Below are positions 18,963 through 32,626 of a stretch of 64,000 bases of DNA, one piece after another (the stretch's first letter is position 1; each line of letters opens with the position of its first letter). The position numbers and the translations under genes are program-made. The stretch comes from Monarcha castaneiventris obscurior (lineage: Eukaryota > Chordata > Aves > Passeriformes > Monarchidae), in NCBI GenBank assembly GCA_026261815.1, contig JAMPIT010000848.1:5084001-5148000 (forward strand), read 5' to 3'. The notes beneath the pieces are model-generated. The model was given only the letters and a program-made list of their open reading frames with translations, ran no database searches and had not been told where the DNA came from.

Positions 18963-21925
18963 GTATCTGTCATCACACAGTTGCAAGAACCACTCTTCTG
19001 CAGGGAATTTGGGAGGGAAGGTGCTGTAAAACTGCTGAGCAAGGGTAGCATGGTCTGGAGGAGCTCAGCAGCTGCTGTGAATTGCTCTGCCCGAAGCATC
19101 TCAGAGCCACCTGAGCACAATGAGGACGAGTTCTCCATTTGCCAGATCCCACCCTGGAGGAGGCTGGAGCAGCCCAGTGAATCCCTCCAAGAGCAGCAGA
19201 GCTCCTGGGCCTTCACAAGGCTCTTGACCAAGTGCCTCCTGCACTGGGGAGGAACCCAGGAAAAGGGATTTTTCACACCATAATTGATTGCACTGCACCT
19301 GGCACAGCACTCCACTTCTGGGCATGCCTCTCAATTTCTCACTTTTTAATTTGGGTAATATGTAGATTATCCTGCCCTAAAGAACTACTCTGAAGCCGTG
19401 CTGTGTCTAACAATACAGCCCTGAACTGCACTGGGGGAGGTAAGAGCTTCGATGACAGCAAAAGTTAGGGAGTATTTCACTTTCACAGATCCATATATAT
19501 AAAAATAACGAGCTTTCCTCTGGGAGAAAAAACATCAGCTTTTATAAAAAGTTCCAAGCAATAATTACAATTTTATTTTTTGCCACCCACAAAAAAATGA
19601 ATCACAAGCTCTTCGTGGTGACAACGGGCTTTTGTGCAACTGCTGACAACTCTGGGGAAGGTGGGGAGCCTGAATCCAGCGACTGACAACACCAACGAGA
19701 AGAATACCCATCCACCAAAAAGCACTTAGCAAAATAATTAGTCTTAATTGCTAAAGAAATAGCCTTCCAAACAACTGTCATGGATAAATTATTCACAGCT
19801 TCCTATTTATAGCGTGTGATTTTTTTATACAAGGTGTCTGGAGGTACAGGAGGAAATACTATTAGAAACACAACTTTCTCAAGAAAAGTCCTGATGAGAG
19901 ATATTATTTTATCACACTGGAAAAGATGAAAAATTTCCACTTATGGAGCCATCTCCACCAGAGACAAGAACTCACACCTTGTGTAAAGGAATTTGTTCTC
20001 TAGGAACTCTGCCACAGTCCTTTGTTTCTGCAGAGCCTTGGAGCAGCAGCTTCCCCCACAAACCCTTCCTGGGGTGCCCCAGGCACAGCCCACCCCACAG
20101 GATCCCACAGAGACCCCTCAAGCCTGGCCATCCTAGGGGCTGGAAACTTGCAGTCCCATCAAAGCAATCACTGACATCAGGCAGACGAACAAAATTCATA
20201 AAATATTCATTCTATAAAATTCACCTGCGCATAAATGAGACCCTGCATCCTATAAACTGGCCCCAAATACACAGAGTTTTCTTTTGATTTTCACAGTGTG
20301 AATTTGAACAGGTATCCTGTCCTCCAGAACCTTCATGAGGTTGCTCTGCATGCTCCAAGATCAGCAGATGAGATCCAGAGTCCTATTACACATGTCCATG
20401 TCTGTGGAACTTGTCTGGGCAAGATTCATCACTGAGGGGAGGTGAGAGATCATGAAAACAGCTCCCACCAGGAGAAAATAAATAAAAAACAACCCAGCCT
20501 TTTAAAGACAAATGTGGTTTTCCTCATTATCCTTAATAAAAACTGGCATCCCGTGACTCAGGGTCTGACAGCCTTCTTTAGGCTGAGCACAGAGCTGAAG
20601 CTGATGGGACTTATTCTGAATTTATAGGCCTATATGTGCAAATGAAAGAGATACAATCTGGTCTGGCACCAACAAATCACTCGTCACATTTTCCACCCAT
20701 ACAAAGGACTAAGGAGTGAATTAACATGTCACAAACAGAAATTATTGATTAATAAATGACTGAAAGCCTCCTGAATGTCTACAGGCAAGAATATGAATAA
20801 AACAAAAGGTATCTTGGAGAAACTCTTGTTTAGATCGCTGTATATCCAACTGGGGAAATAGGAAACAAAAATATCATTGAGTTTCATTGTTTAATCCCTT
20901 CCAGAAAGTTCAAATTTCCAAGTCTACAATAAACTGGAAAAAAAATAATTTTTGGGGGGGGGGAGGGGGAGAATAGCTATGCTGTGTAAAATTTCTTTTT
21001 TTATGTTTATTCAACAGAGAAGTACAAGCTCATTAAAGCAAATTGAGTATAAGGTCAATTAAACATGGTGTTCTTGGATCAACAGGTGAAATTAATTAAT
21101 ACCTTGCTGGTTTTATCCTGAATATGTAAAAATGGATGTGTTATGTTCAGATCAGTCAGAAGCAAGAAGGATGGGGAGACAGTAAATAAATTCATTTTCA
21201 GAAATCCTTTCCAATGGCAGGAACATAAAACGCCACTCTCTCCTAGTTATTAAACATACCACTGAAAATTGGGGAATTAAACCATGAAGTGCTCTCTAGC
21301 TGGCCATAAATTTCAATTTTTCCCCTGCTTGCTGGATAATGATGCCTTGATAAGCGTCCTATTATTGATGCATCTGCAACACAGCTCCTCTTTCTGGAGC
21401 CGAAACGCCGCCCTGCAGCAGATGGTGGCTATTGTGTTTACACATCAGCACTTTATGTTTGCCTTCTCTCACGTCTGCAGTAAAGAGAAGGCCGTAATTG
21501 AGTTTTTAATGGCTTTGCACATTGTTCATTAAGATTACATGAGTGTGTTCTGACAAATGACAGCTGAAGGAGCGAGGCACTGAGGGCCCGCCGGCAGCAC
21601 CCGGCAGGCCTTGGCTGGTGCTGCCTCACTGCTGCCTTTGAAGAGCTGCGCTGCTTCAAAAGTCAAATTACAGCAACCATTAAAGACTTGTAAAGAAAGC
21701 TGTCAAAATGCTCAGCTGCAGAATGAGGCTTCTGAAACCTTGAAAACCAAACTCAGGTGTGCAGTGTTGTTTTAAAGAGCAAACTCTTCCCGACATAAAG
21801 AAGCGGGTTTCCAGCAGGTGCACCAGCGTGGCTTTAGACACAGTTTTGTTTATTGCCAAAAAAACAACTCTATCTCCGAGAAGTGACTCTGACACCTGTC
21901 CTTGTTAAGGCAGAGCAGAGCAACG
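18963..21925. other. PTPRT intron 2, unique sequence
   Basis: No exon found. Contains a G-rich run at 20954-20969 and, at about 21270-21560, a block that looks like a candidate conserved noncoding element, described among the findings. Confidence 0.5.
20954..20969 (+). repeat. G-rich homopurine tract
   Basis: Ten G, one A, then five G. It could be length-unstable. It is borderline as a G-quadruplex because only three runs of three or more G can be placed with loops. Confidence 0.7.
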
Positions 21926-22090
21926 TGGGATAATCTGGGCTGAAGGGGCCTCAGGCCAAGCCCCTGCTCAAAGGAGGATCAGGCCTGAGCTTATCACTGA
22001 GGCTTCCACACCTCCCAGGAGCATTGCCCATCTCCTCTGGAAAACCTCCTCCACTGCTTGACTGCTCTCATGTTTTTTTCCCTTTTATTC
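21926..22090 (-). mobile_element. CR1 LINE fragment, old and diverged
   Basis: On the plus strand it reads like the reverse of a CR1 end: GGGATAATCTGGGCTGAAGG, GGCCTCAGGCCAAGCCCCTG, CTCAAAGGAGGATCAGGCC and ACTGCTTGACTGCTCTCATG. This corresponds to the usual 'ggaagggacct...caacctccctgctcaaagcagg...gtttgaccaccctca' order. Divergence is high, so boundaries are approximate. Confidence 0.6.
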
Positions 22091-25007
22091 AGTCCAAAAC
22101 CTCTCATTTCCAGTTAGGTCCTTTATCTCTCATTCTCCAGGCACCTGCTGTGGTAAATCTAACTCATAGTCCTGGTAACTCCTTGTAGGAACAGATTTGC
22201 AAGGCGTGGCTCTGCTTTGCAGGAGTGCTCTGACCCTTCCCCAGTGTTCCATTCCCAGTGGACAGGACTGGGGTCACTTCACTACCTCATACACTGACCT
22301 GGAAGTCCTTTATGGCAGGGATGGCTGCAGAGGGACAGATCAAAGCACAGGGTCTCTCTGAAATACCTTCAAGTCAATCTGAAGGCCACAGAACAGTCTC
22401 TGGACACTCTCTATGTTAAATATGACAAAATATGTTTATGGACAATATAACAAAAAGTCCATCTACCTCAACACTTGGTTTCCAGCAGTGCAAACCAGCC
22501 ACTTTAAGCAGAAAATGAGAATCAGGTTGCTGTGAAGCAGAATTTACCATTTCAATCTTCTGACAATCAACAATATAAAGATTTTTTTAAAGTCAAAAGC
22601 TGCATCTACCCCTTTCATTAATTAGCCACAGAATGATCTTTCTCCCATCATTTTTGTTGAGTCAGGAATAAGACTCAGCAAGCTCTAGAGTTTAATTATA
22701 CATTGTGCTGGGGAAAATAAATTAATATTTCCATGCACTTTAAGCTTCTGTCACATAATTTGCAGTTCTTCTTTTATGAAATTTATGATTACCTACCTGC
22801 TCCACACTTCCCACAGTTTTACATCCCTGTTTGTGTGTAACACTGGAACAAGGCTCAGAAATCTCTTCTCCTCACTGATGTACTACAGACAGCAGTGTTT
22901 GTACAAACCCAGAGCTTCTGTATCTCATAACCACATCCCTTTTCCAAGTATTAGGGCAAAATCAGACCCATGGGGTTTCTATCTCAAATGTGAGTCATAC
23001 TGAATTAATCTACCAGTGAAATTAAGTGTTTGATTCACTGATAAATATGAATATAAATGGCAAGTTGAGCTCAGTATCATTCATGAGGACAATTCATTCA
23101 CTTGGGAAATTGTTGGATAATAGGGAAGAATTTTTTAAAGAGACAGTCTACTATCAGTAAAAAGCTTTTCTTCCGGAAATGAATGTTATGAAAAGGAATT
23201 ATTTTGTTGGAGGATTTTTGTAAGAAAAATCTTTTCAGAACAAGACCGATCTCATATTACTTCACATATTTGCTGGAGTTATTTAAAGTTAAGGCTGTGA
23301 CATAAACACTTCCCTGAGACATGAAGTGTGTGACAAAAGTGAGTCTGGTTTGCCCATTCCAAAAGGCCTTGGGAGGGGAGAAGTTTGCAACCCTTTTGCT
23401 TTATATATAAAACCAAATATTTATGGGACCATACTCAGAATTAGGAAAACCAGGTTTCCCACAGGTCCATAACTGCAAGCTGCAGACATTTCCACAGATT
23501 CCACTGACTGAGCCACGAATGACTGCTGCATTCCCAGTGCACATCCAGACACTGCTCCCCATAGAACACGAGTGGTTTGTTATCAAACTACACTCCTTTT
23601 ACAAATGTTTTCCAAAGCTGAAATCACAGTGACCCACAGACACTGAAAGCTCTCATAACCCAGGAATTGTCTCCAATTCCTTGTCTCCAGCCAAGTGGCA
23701 GCTTCTCTTTATCCACCCCTGTAGTTAATGCTGAAGAAAGCAACATCTACTGCAGAGGCTTCACCAGCCTGGACGGGAAAGATTAAACTACCCCTGACAG
23801 AACAAACAAGAAAAAATACATCATGGATTACAAAGAAAAATAAAATCCCATTTTAATGGTCTGCTGGTGGATCAGCGTCACCAAACCCTCTTCAACTACA
23901 AAATCCACATGGGAAGTGACCAAGTGACAAATAAGCCAACAAGTTCCTAATTAGCAGAGGGCTTTAAGGGGGGATAATGGGATTTCTGCAAGAAGCTGTG
24001 AAGCAGGGACTTGGGAAGGACTCCATTTGTTAATGGGATGCTCTTTTAACCTTGCAAGAATATTTAAATCAATAATAAAAATAGCTCCTGCCCTGATGTT
24101 GTTAAAAGCATTCTTCTTGCACTGTAACATTATGTGCAACTTTTGGTCACATCATTCTGTGGCCTTGACAAGGACAGCCAACAACACAGACTGAGAGATT
24201 TGCAATATAAAGATAACACTCAGGGCTCAGGTTCTGACTTCATCATTTCCTCAGTGACAGATGTTTTTATTCTTCACTGCACTGAAGAAAATTCAACTGA
24301 AACATGAAGACAGAACTCTTAAAAACAGCAATGAAAAGCAGCACTTGGGAGAGCGAGAGTCTCCAACTCTGTAGAGACAACAGGAAATTTTTAAGCACAG
24401 AAAGGACTTACTGCCTCAGTTTTTCACCTAGGCATGATCTAGAAGTGCAAGAAAACGGACTTTAACACCACAGAAATGACGAGGGAGAAAAAAAAATAAT
24501 AGCTCTTTCTCTATTGCCTGTTTCGGGCATCAGCTACAGGCCAGAGTGTTCTCCAGTAGTCTGTACTCAATACAGGAACCTGCTGGATCCAGTGTGGAAA
24601 ACCAGCACAAAAAAATTAATTCTCATCTCTGTGGACACAAACACAGCAATGATACTTCACTGCACTTCAAGAGGTTTGTTTTAAAGACATTTGTTGAGTC
24701 AGTTTGCTCCTGAAGGCATTGACATCTAACACTTCCAGTCTATAACAGAAACTGCACAGTTTATCACAAAGATTCATGGCAAAATTTCTCACTTCAGTGG
24801 TGCAAGGTGATCCAGCATCGCTTTCCACCTGCATCTCTAGAGCACAGTCCTTTCCTCCTTAAAAATCACCTTGGAGAGCTGCTGCTAGAACAGCATCAGC
24901 ACTCCAATCACATTTTCCTCTTCAGCAACAAACTCAAATTTTTATTTACAACACAAACCGTTGTCCATGAGAATTCTACAGTTACAGCCACGTGGCAACT
25001 GTTCCGT
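22091..25007. other. PTPRT intron 2, unique sequence
   Basis: AT-rich intron with nothing recognised. ORFs are all below 90 codons and unsupported. Confidence 0.5.
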
Positions 25008-25160
25008 GTATCAGAGAACCCCAGAATGGTTTGGGTTGGAAGGAACCTTAAAAACCATTTAATTCCACCCCTCTGCCATGGGCAGGGACACCTTCCACTA
25101 TCCCAGGGTGCTCCAAGCCCCATCCAACCTGGCCTTGGACACTTCCAGGGATGAGGTGTC
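25008..25160 (-). mobile_element. CR1 LINE 3' end
   Basis: Plus strand begins CAGAGAACCCCAGAATGGTT and runs through GGGTTGGAAGGAACCTTAAA, CCTCTGCCATGGGCAGGGAC and GGTGCTCCAAGCCCCATCC to CCTGGCCTTGGACACTTCC. This is the reverse complement of a CR1 3' end. It is sense with respect to PTPRT. Confidence 0.88.
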
Positions 25161-28100
25161 CATACGCACAACACATCTCATGCTTATCTCTAGAGTCCAC
25201 TGCTATTTCTAGAACGTTCCTCCCACATTTTATAAACTTTTCTTTAATAAAAGCCTCACTGCCACAGCTGAGAGCCTGGATTCACTGAGAAGCAAAAACC
25301 CATGTGGGCTGTAGAATCTGAAACAATTCTATAAATCTCAGCAGTGAAAAATCCTTTTAATAGACTCATTGCCAGCATTCAATGTTGCTAAGGTCACTGC
25401 AGTAGTATCCTTCAACAGTGTCCTTATTCTGTTATTTATAAACATGGTATGAATTGTTTGGCAGTGCTATTAAATAAAAAGGGGTCCATTAGCAATGGAG
25501 TTACACCAGTCTATCACATAAAGGTACTTATAATAAAAAACATACAATTCTCTGAAAACAATAGTCAAGAATTCTCTGCAAATTTAACTTTGTTACATGA
25601 TTATCTTTCAAAACGGAAGAAAATGTACGCTAAACCCTGCAAACTGCATAGGTTTATTTTACTTTTTAATTCCAGTAGCCTAACAACTACTTATGCTACC
25701 AGTCAGTAGCTTACCACTCTGATAAAATGTAGGTAATCCATTTAAACAGTTAATAATGTTTATGTAATTAAATGGGCAAATAAAAAAATAGGAGGAATGG
25801 CCGTAATTCAACATAATACCTTCATTTAATGACATCGAAATTCCTGTTCTTAGCACCCAAGAGCTTTATTGCAGCTGAACCTTGGAAGTGAAGAACCACA
25901 GAAAGGAGCTGTGGGGATGTGAGTCACAACCTCTGCTCAGAGGCTCTCACACAGACACTGCTCAACAAGGCTCAGGATTCAGCAGAACACAATTTCTTCC
26001 TCACCTGATTTAACCTGTGGCATAGCCTGCTGCCAAATTCATCTCTCTGTGTCTCTCTCAATATCAACAAGAAAGGAGTTCAGAGGTAATGGTCAGTACT
26101 TTTTGAACAAGTAATGCTGCTTGTTCTGTATGCCTCAGCTTTGTATTCAAATATGGTGCTTATTTTAAAAATTAAATTCTGTATCCTGTTAAAATCCTAT
26201 GGTTAAAAACAAAAATCTCTCCAACCAGGTAGATACAGATGCAAAGAAAATATGTTTTAGGTTGGTGACTACAAGCAACTGAATAATTAAATCACTTCCT
26301 CTCAGCCACTGCAACATCAGCTCTCATTGGAGGGGGCAGCAAGACTAAGCCAAAAAAGTCTGTTGTTTCCCAGTGTAAAACCTCTCTCCAGAAAGAGGAT
26401 TTGATACGCTTAAACGGACGTGACATGCACAAAATCTGAATTAAAAAGTCAGGTTTCCAGTGCTCTCTATCCCATGAATCTCTGATACATGTAATGGTGA
26501 GAAGACACAGAAAACAACTTCTAATAACACATGATCCTCCTCACGGCCTGCTCTGCATTACCCAGATACAGTGGCTGATCAATTAAGCCATTACAAATTT
26601 ACCAACAGTCCTTTGCCAGGGCAGCCTTAGTTCTTGACTTTTATTTTGTGTTGATCTGATTTTCCAACTCTGGTTTTTCTCTGAACACATCTTTTCATTT
26701 TTACCTAATCCTCTCCTCTAACAACATTTTAGAAGATGAAGCACAGACTACAAACTCCATTCTGCCTCCTTCTCCCTTCCCAAAGATGCAGCAGATTTGT
26801 GAGAGGTGCGTGGACGAATGCCTCCAGGTTCACAATAAGGAATTACAATAATAACTCATCATTTAATTTGCTTTAATTTGGCTACTCTAAAGCCACTGAG
26901 GTTGAATGCTGTCAGGTGGTTACCGTGGTGCTGTTCAAGGTTCCCAGGCTCCAGTCTGCTGTGTGTAAAAAAAGCCTCTGTCTCTCCAAAGCCTCACAAG
27001 ACCATCAGCTGAGACAGCTCTACCCAGAGCTTCCTGCTCGTGCTAAGTTAATAAACTGTGCTTATCTTCTTGCTGCTGTGGTTAATTAAAACTGACATCA
27101 AATCCAAATTGCTGGGCCAGTTGGACCCTCAAGGTTGAACCAATGAGGACTTTATGGAAGCCACTCTAGAATTGCCTTTGGCATCAGCCAGGCAGCTGCC
27201 AGAAGTATTTTGGTGCAAACATCGCTTTCCTGGGAAGCACTGAGCTCCACGGTTCAGGCACATATTTATTTTCAATACATCGGGCTCTTTGTTTGCTTAA
27301 TCATTAAAGACAAATAGCTAAATATATTTTATTACGTAATTCTAGAGTATTAGGAGCAGTTTACATGTCAGCCAGAATTAAATGTCTCATTAGCAGCCGT
27401 GCAGCTCCACTGCCAGCCAGCATTTATGGTCTCTGCAGCTCGGGTAAAATTTCCATATGTTTTGTATATGTAACATTTTCTAGGAAACTGCAGAGGGATT
27501 ATTACCTTTTCTGTTTGTGACACATGAAATGTAATGCCAAAAGGCAACCAGAGCAAATGATGTCTGAAGAGGAACTGTGTCTTCAACAGTTTGTTTTAAC
27601 ATAACTCTGCTCTTACCATATGGTCACTTCTGTGTACATCTAAGAAATCAACACTACAGCTCGAAACTCAGAATATGCTAAAGGTCAGAGGCTGAGCTAT
27701 TTTTGCACCAAATTTTCAACTTTGATGAGCTCAGTTTCTGAGCACTGGGTGCTGCTGAAGTCACCACTGCTATTCTGGGAGCGCTGCGGCCTAGCCAAGG
27801 GTGGAATTTGGCAGAGTGGATTCCAAAATAATTAAGGCCATCTCACAAGCCACCACAGAGAACGGCAGCACAACAATTTCTGAAAAGGAGCAGCTCCCAA
27901 GTGCCAAAGCAGAGGCTGGTGCAGACCCCAATGGAGGCGTGTTGGCACGGGGGAAGGAGCCTCAGTCACTCCAACCCACGGCTTTCCCAGCTGTGATCAC
28001 TGCCCTTTGCTCATTCCCACGGCAACTAAATTAGAGCAGATTTGTCTTCTAAACCCAGTGTTTGCCTATCTTAACTCCTGTTGTAACTGCAGCAACCTAA

Positions 28101-30149
28101 ACAGGGGGGCTACTACCAGCTCCCTCTTTTCCAGGGGATTGTACAGTTCAGGGGGACATTTTCTAGCTGGAAGTTTCTGACTTAGATTTCAAAAGAGAAA
28201 AGGAAATGCCACCTTGAAGCAGCTCAGTTGCCAACAGTGGCTAGTCCTGGTGTTCAGAGAAGGTGCCCCAGTCTCTGTGATAAAAGATTAATTTAAGCCA
28301 AATAGCAGCTATTTCTCCATCAAATTATTAATTTGTTGACTGGTTCGCACCACAACACAGTATCTGTGCTTAAAGAAATCCAAAACCACGCAGTTATAAT
28401 TCAAGATCATTGAACTATATCCATCATTACACCAAAGTCTAATCATTGTTTAAGGAAACATCTGATACTGACTGAAACTTGGCAAGTATTTTTGCTGAAA
28501 TAACTTGACAGTTGTGTTTAGTAACAAAGCAGCTTTTTCACTAGCTTGAAACATGCTGCCTTTGAGCCACTCTATATGTGCCCCTGTTTTAATCAAATAG
28601 GCTCAGTACCCTTAAAGGACACATAATTTGCAATATTTTATCATGTTTTGCTTCTTGGTCTGTTTGATATTAGGCAGAAACAGGATTACCAGTATCTACA
28701 AAGGCTGTTACTCCCATGTGCTTTTTGAGCTGGATGCCTGTGTAAATATTTTTTACTAAATTGCTCAAAAGTACAGAGAAATTTATTTCCTGTGGACTGC
28801 AGTTCATTTAGACATAAATAGTGTCATATGCACGTTGTTTAACTTTTATTAGAAATTAATGGTATTTAGTGAATCACATTTTCTGGTCCAGATTTTCCTG
28901 CTGAAAACCAACAGGGCAGGGCACTACGAGAGCCATTCTGAGCTCTGCAGGCAGTGGCAGATGGACCTGATACCCCTGCTTGGATGGGAACTTCAGGTAT
29001 TGTAACTGCTGGGTTCCTTGATCCATCTAAATCCATCTTTTTCCTGTGGTTCCTGCCACAGCAAAATGATTGGTTTATATGGCCAGGAACACAATGAGTT
29101 TGCAGACTAGGCAGAGTTCATAGCTTTCACCAAAATTCAGGAGTTTTATATGAGAAGCTGCCCCCAGCCTACCCCAAGCTGATGAGGTGTTAGCTTGTCT
29201 CGAGCTCCTCACAGCTCCCCACAAATTTTTCTCTCAGTGCCACTCTATTTATCCAATTGTCCATATTCTCCCACAGAATGGAATTTAATGCATTATTAGG
29301 AAGGATATTTGGGCCATCAGTTGTTAACCCTCTGCCACATTTGACGATCTGCTGTCTCCACTAGCCTTCAAAACCCACAGGGAATTAATTTTGTTTCCCC
29401 CTGAGGATTACTTCATGGAATAAACTCTGCAAAGGTATTTCAAAAGCTCTGAAATACCTGGTAAATCCAGTTTAAATCCATTATTACACTGGCACAGTGA
29501 TTTCTGCACAACAGAAAGTCATAATTTTCCTCTGCAAAGGTTCTGGTGATGAGTCTGCCATGCTGGACTCAGCCTAAGTGGATTCATCTCTTTATTATTG
29601 TTTCAGTCATTTTCCCTCCAAGCTTCCTGGAATCATCCCCATTTTCTTTTCTTCAAAGAAAAAAAATATCCCACTGCTTTTCTATTTACTGGTCAATTAA
29701 ACAGCTATGAAAGAAACACATTGGCAAAACAGCCACTTCACTTCAAAATTTCCTCAGATGATCAAAGACTTGTTGTTCCTCACCAAAACGATAACTGGTC
29801 GTTTGCCCAACACTTCCTCGGTCTGACATCCATGAGAAAGCTCCATAAAAAGACACAGTAATTTCTAGAATTAGAACTAGTGCAAAGTAATCATTTGGAC
29901 CCTCTGAGGCGTGCATTTTTCTCTAAGTGAAGCAGCTAATTACTGCTATTCTCCCTGACTCACCAGTTCTCATTTCCTGCAACTAGGAGATTTAAATAAA
30001 GCTAGAATCTCCTATTCTTATTCTGAGCTTTCTCTTCACCCCAATTTCAAGTCTCTACACTACAGTTTGCAATTATTCTTAGTAGACTCCTTTTCATTTT
30101 GGAAAGTTGAATGCCATTTTTATCCTCAAAGTTTACATTTATTTGAAAG
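25161..30149. other. PTPRT intron 2, unique sequence
   Basis: Nearly 5 kb without a recognised repeat. The block at about 27040-27600 is a candidate conserved noncoding element (see findings). No exon 2 was found. Confidence 0.5.
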
Positions 30150-30545
30150 GCTGAGAGATTTGGGGCTGCTCAGCCAGAAGAGAAGGTCCTGGGTAGACCT
30201 TAGAGCCCTTTCCAGAACCTAAAGGGGCTCCAAGAGAGCTGGAGAGGGACTTGTGAAAATGGCCTGGAGTGCCAGGACAAGGGGGAATGGTTCTAAACTG
30301 TCAGAGAGCAGGGTTAGATGGGATTTCAGGAAGAAATTCTCCCCTCTGAGGGTGCTGAGGCCCTGGCACAGGGTGCCCAGAAAAGCTGTGGCTGCCCCTG
30401 GATTCCTGGCAGTGCCCAAGGCCAGGCTGGACATTGGGGCTTGGAGTAGCCTGGGATGCTGGAAGGTGTCCCTGCCATGGCAGGGGGTGGAACGAGATCT
30501 TTGGGGTCTCTTCCAAACCATCCCACCCCACAATTCTGTGTTTGA
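30150..30545 (+). mobile_element. CR1 LINE 3' part
   Basis: Begins near GGGGCTGCTCAGCCAGAAGA, then CCTAAAGGGGCTCCAAGAGA, GGACAAGGGGGAATGGTTCT and AGGGTTAGATGGGATTTCAG, followed by the 3' module from GCACAGGGTGCCCAGAAAAG to GCCATGGCAGGGGGTGGAA, ending ACAATTCTGTG. The 149-codon minus-strand ORF and its companions lie inside this copy. Confidence 0.92.
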
Positions 30546-32528
30546 TACAAATTCAGATCCATTCCACAACTGGCAGTAATTTCCTGTGTGCAGACTCATC
30601 TTCATTCTTCCACTGGAAGCAATGGCAAGATCTGCCTGTACTTCAGCAGAAGAGCAGCTCTCTGACACACTTTCAGCTCACTAATTCTATTTATCAAAAT
30701 TGCTGTAATTTAAACAGGTGTAAAATATTTGTGGGGATTACACATTTTGCTCATTAACAGACAAAGAATACCAGGAGATGTTCCTGGCATAAATAGGAAT
30801 AAAAACTAAAATTCTAAATTAAATGTCTTGGAACAATATAAAACACTGAGGCTTGATTGAATGTTACAGCAGATGGCCAAGAGGTAAAGTAGAAACTTCT
30901 GTCATGTTTTAAAACCTGAATGCAGCTTCAGCACTGGCAGGACTTCAAAAGGGAACAGAGATTTTTCCACAGGCAAGGCTTATCCTACAATTCCGACACT
31001 TTGCAGTTGAAACAGGTTGTAAACACCTTGAGTGGAAGGAACTCAAATTAAAATACACTTGAGCAGTTCTCTGGGGTTCTGATCCTGCTTTAAATGACCC
31101 AGACAAATGAACCTCCCCCCTGAACTCAGCGTGATCAGCATCAGTGCCAAATTATTAACAAGCGTTTTCTCAGTAGGATTATCTATCCCTGAAAAATAAT
31201 TACTCCTCACGGCCTTGCAAACAAACAAGGCATTTATGTAGGATTTACACTGAGTTAGCTCAAATTCCTACAAACAGCCTGACCTTCTAAGCATGCAGAT
31301 GCAGTTAAGCTTTCAGTTTTCCCAATAAATCCAGGATCATATTCCTACTCTTCCCAGATTAATATATCAAATTCCACCCTTACTGAAGAGTTGTGTTCTA
31401 GACAGCTCCAAGCATCAGCATTGTTCTGGCATGGATTTGGGGATGGAGATGTTCCCAACATCCATATCCTGCCCATTTTTAGAACCCAGTTTAAACAGTT
31501 CTAGCAAATCAGGATGATTTTCATTCAGCTTTTCATTTGTAAATTCCAACTAAGAGTTGAAGGAATAAAATTTGGATGCCATCCTTCACATACAGACAAC
31601 ACAAACACACACCCCAGGTTCCTGTCAGCCTCTGGACGTGAGAGTTTTTAATCCACTGACAGTAATAGTGTAATTCAGAATGTACATTAGATTCACCCAA
31701 ATCATACTGTGTGACAGATATTCACTGTACTTCTGCCACTGGAAATGCCACTTGGTGTCACTTATGCCTTTGGCTGTCTTCACAATACCACACTAAGCAT
31801 TAAAGAGACGCCTGGCATGTAAGAAAATACAGCAATATCTCTTGATAAACACTGCATGTCATAGCTACAAGTTGCTGATACTTCCCTGAAATTATTAAAG
31901 CTCTCAGATCTCTTCATGCAGGAAAACTACCCCAGTAACTTTATCTTTTACAGATACATCCCCCAAATCTTCAAAGTGTTTGTCAAATAAGTGTTAAGAA
32001 CTCTCTTCTGATCTGTGCAGAACACAGGTAGCATGAGAATCAGCGGGATGCTTTAACCTAAACCATCTTGGCTTAAGAAGGCAACTCCAAAAGAAAACTG
32101 AGTGCCCCTGTAGTTTCTCAGATTGCACTCAACCTGACAGCTTTGGAGTAAAAATCACAGGAGAAATAAGAAACATCTTCAAATGCATAACTGAGTACGT
32201 TTTCTTCCTCCAACAGTTCAATACAACATAAAACAGATCATTACAAAATCCTGTTTATTAACATAACTTAAGCTTGTAACACAGTCCATGAAGTGGGTGG
32301 TTAAAAATGCAGCAGTGTTAACAGCAAAAACATGGGACAGATCTTTTACAGCTGCCCTTCCAGAGGACCCTTCCACAGATGAGCTACTACTGGTGTTAAC
32401 TCCATGGGCACCAGAGCAGGGTCAGCACAGATGCTAGAATGACACTCCACTCAGCTTAAACCCCAATAAAGGCTGAATTACAGAGTTTATACTCCTGAAA
32501 AACAACTGCTGAAATTATCTCCCTATTT
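30546..32528. other. PTPRT intron 2, unique sequence
   Basis: No gene, RNA or mobile element recognised. Confidence 0.5.
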
Positions 32529-32626
32529 ATCACAGAATCACAAAATAGGCTCAGTGGGACTAGACCTTAAGGATCATCTAATTCCAACCTCCTTGGCCAT
32601 GCCAGGTTGGCAAGAGCAGTTTTTAC
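32529..32626 (-). mobile_element. CR1 LINE 3' fragment
   Basis: Plus strand reads ATCACAGAATCACAAAATAG, GACTAGACCTTAAGGATC, then ATCTAATTCCAACCTCCTTG and GCCATGCCAGGTTGGCAAG. This is the reverse complement of a CR1 terminus. Short and diverged. Confidence 0.75.

Noticed and set aside
18299..18986. 189- and 118-codon minus-strand ORFs
   Set aside because: Antisense to a CR1 3' end; similar peptides recur in the other CR1 copies, such as 30219-30668 and 40148-40477.
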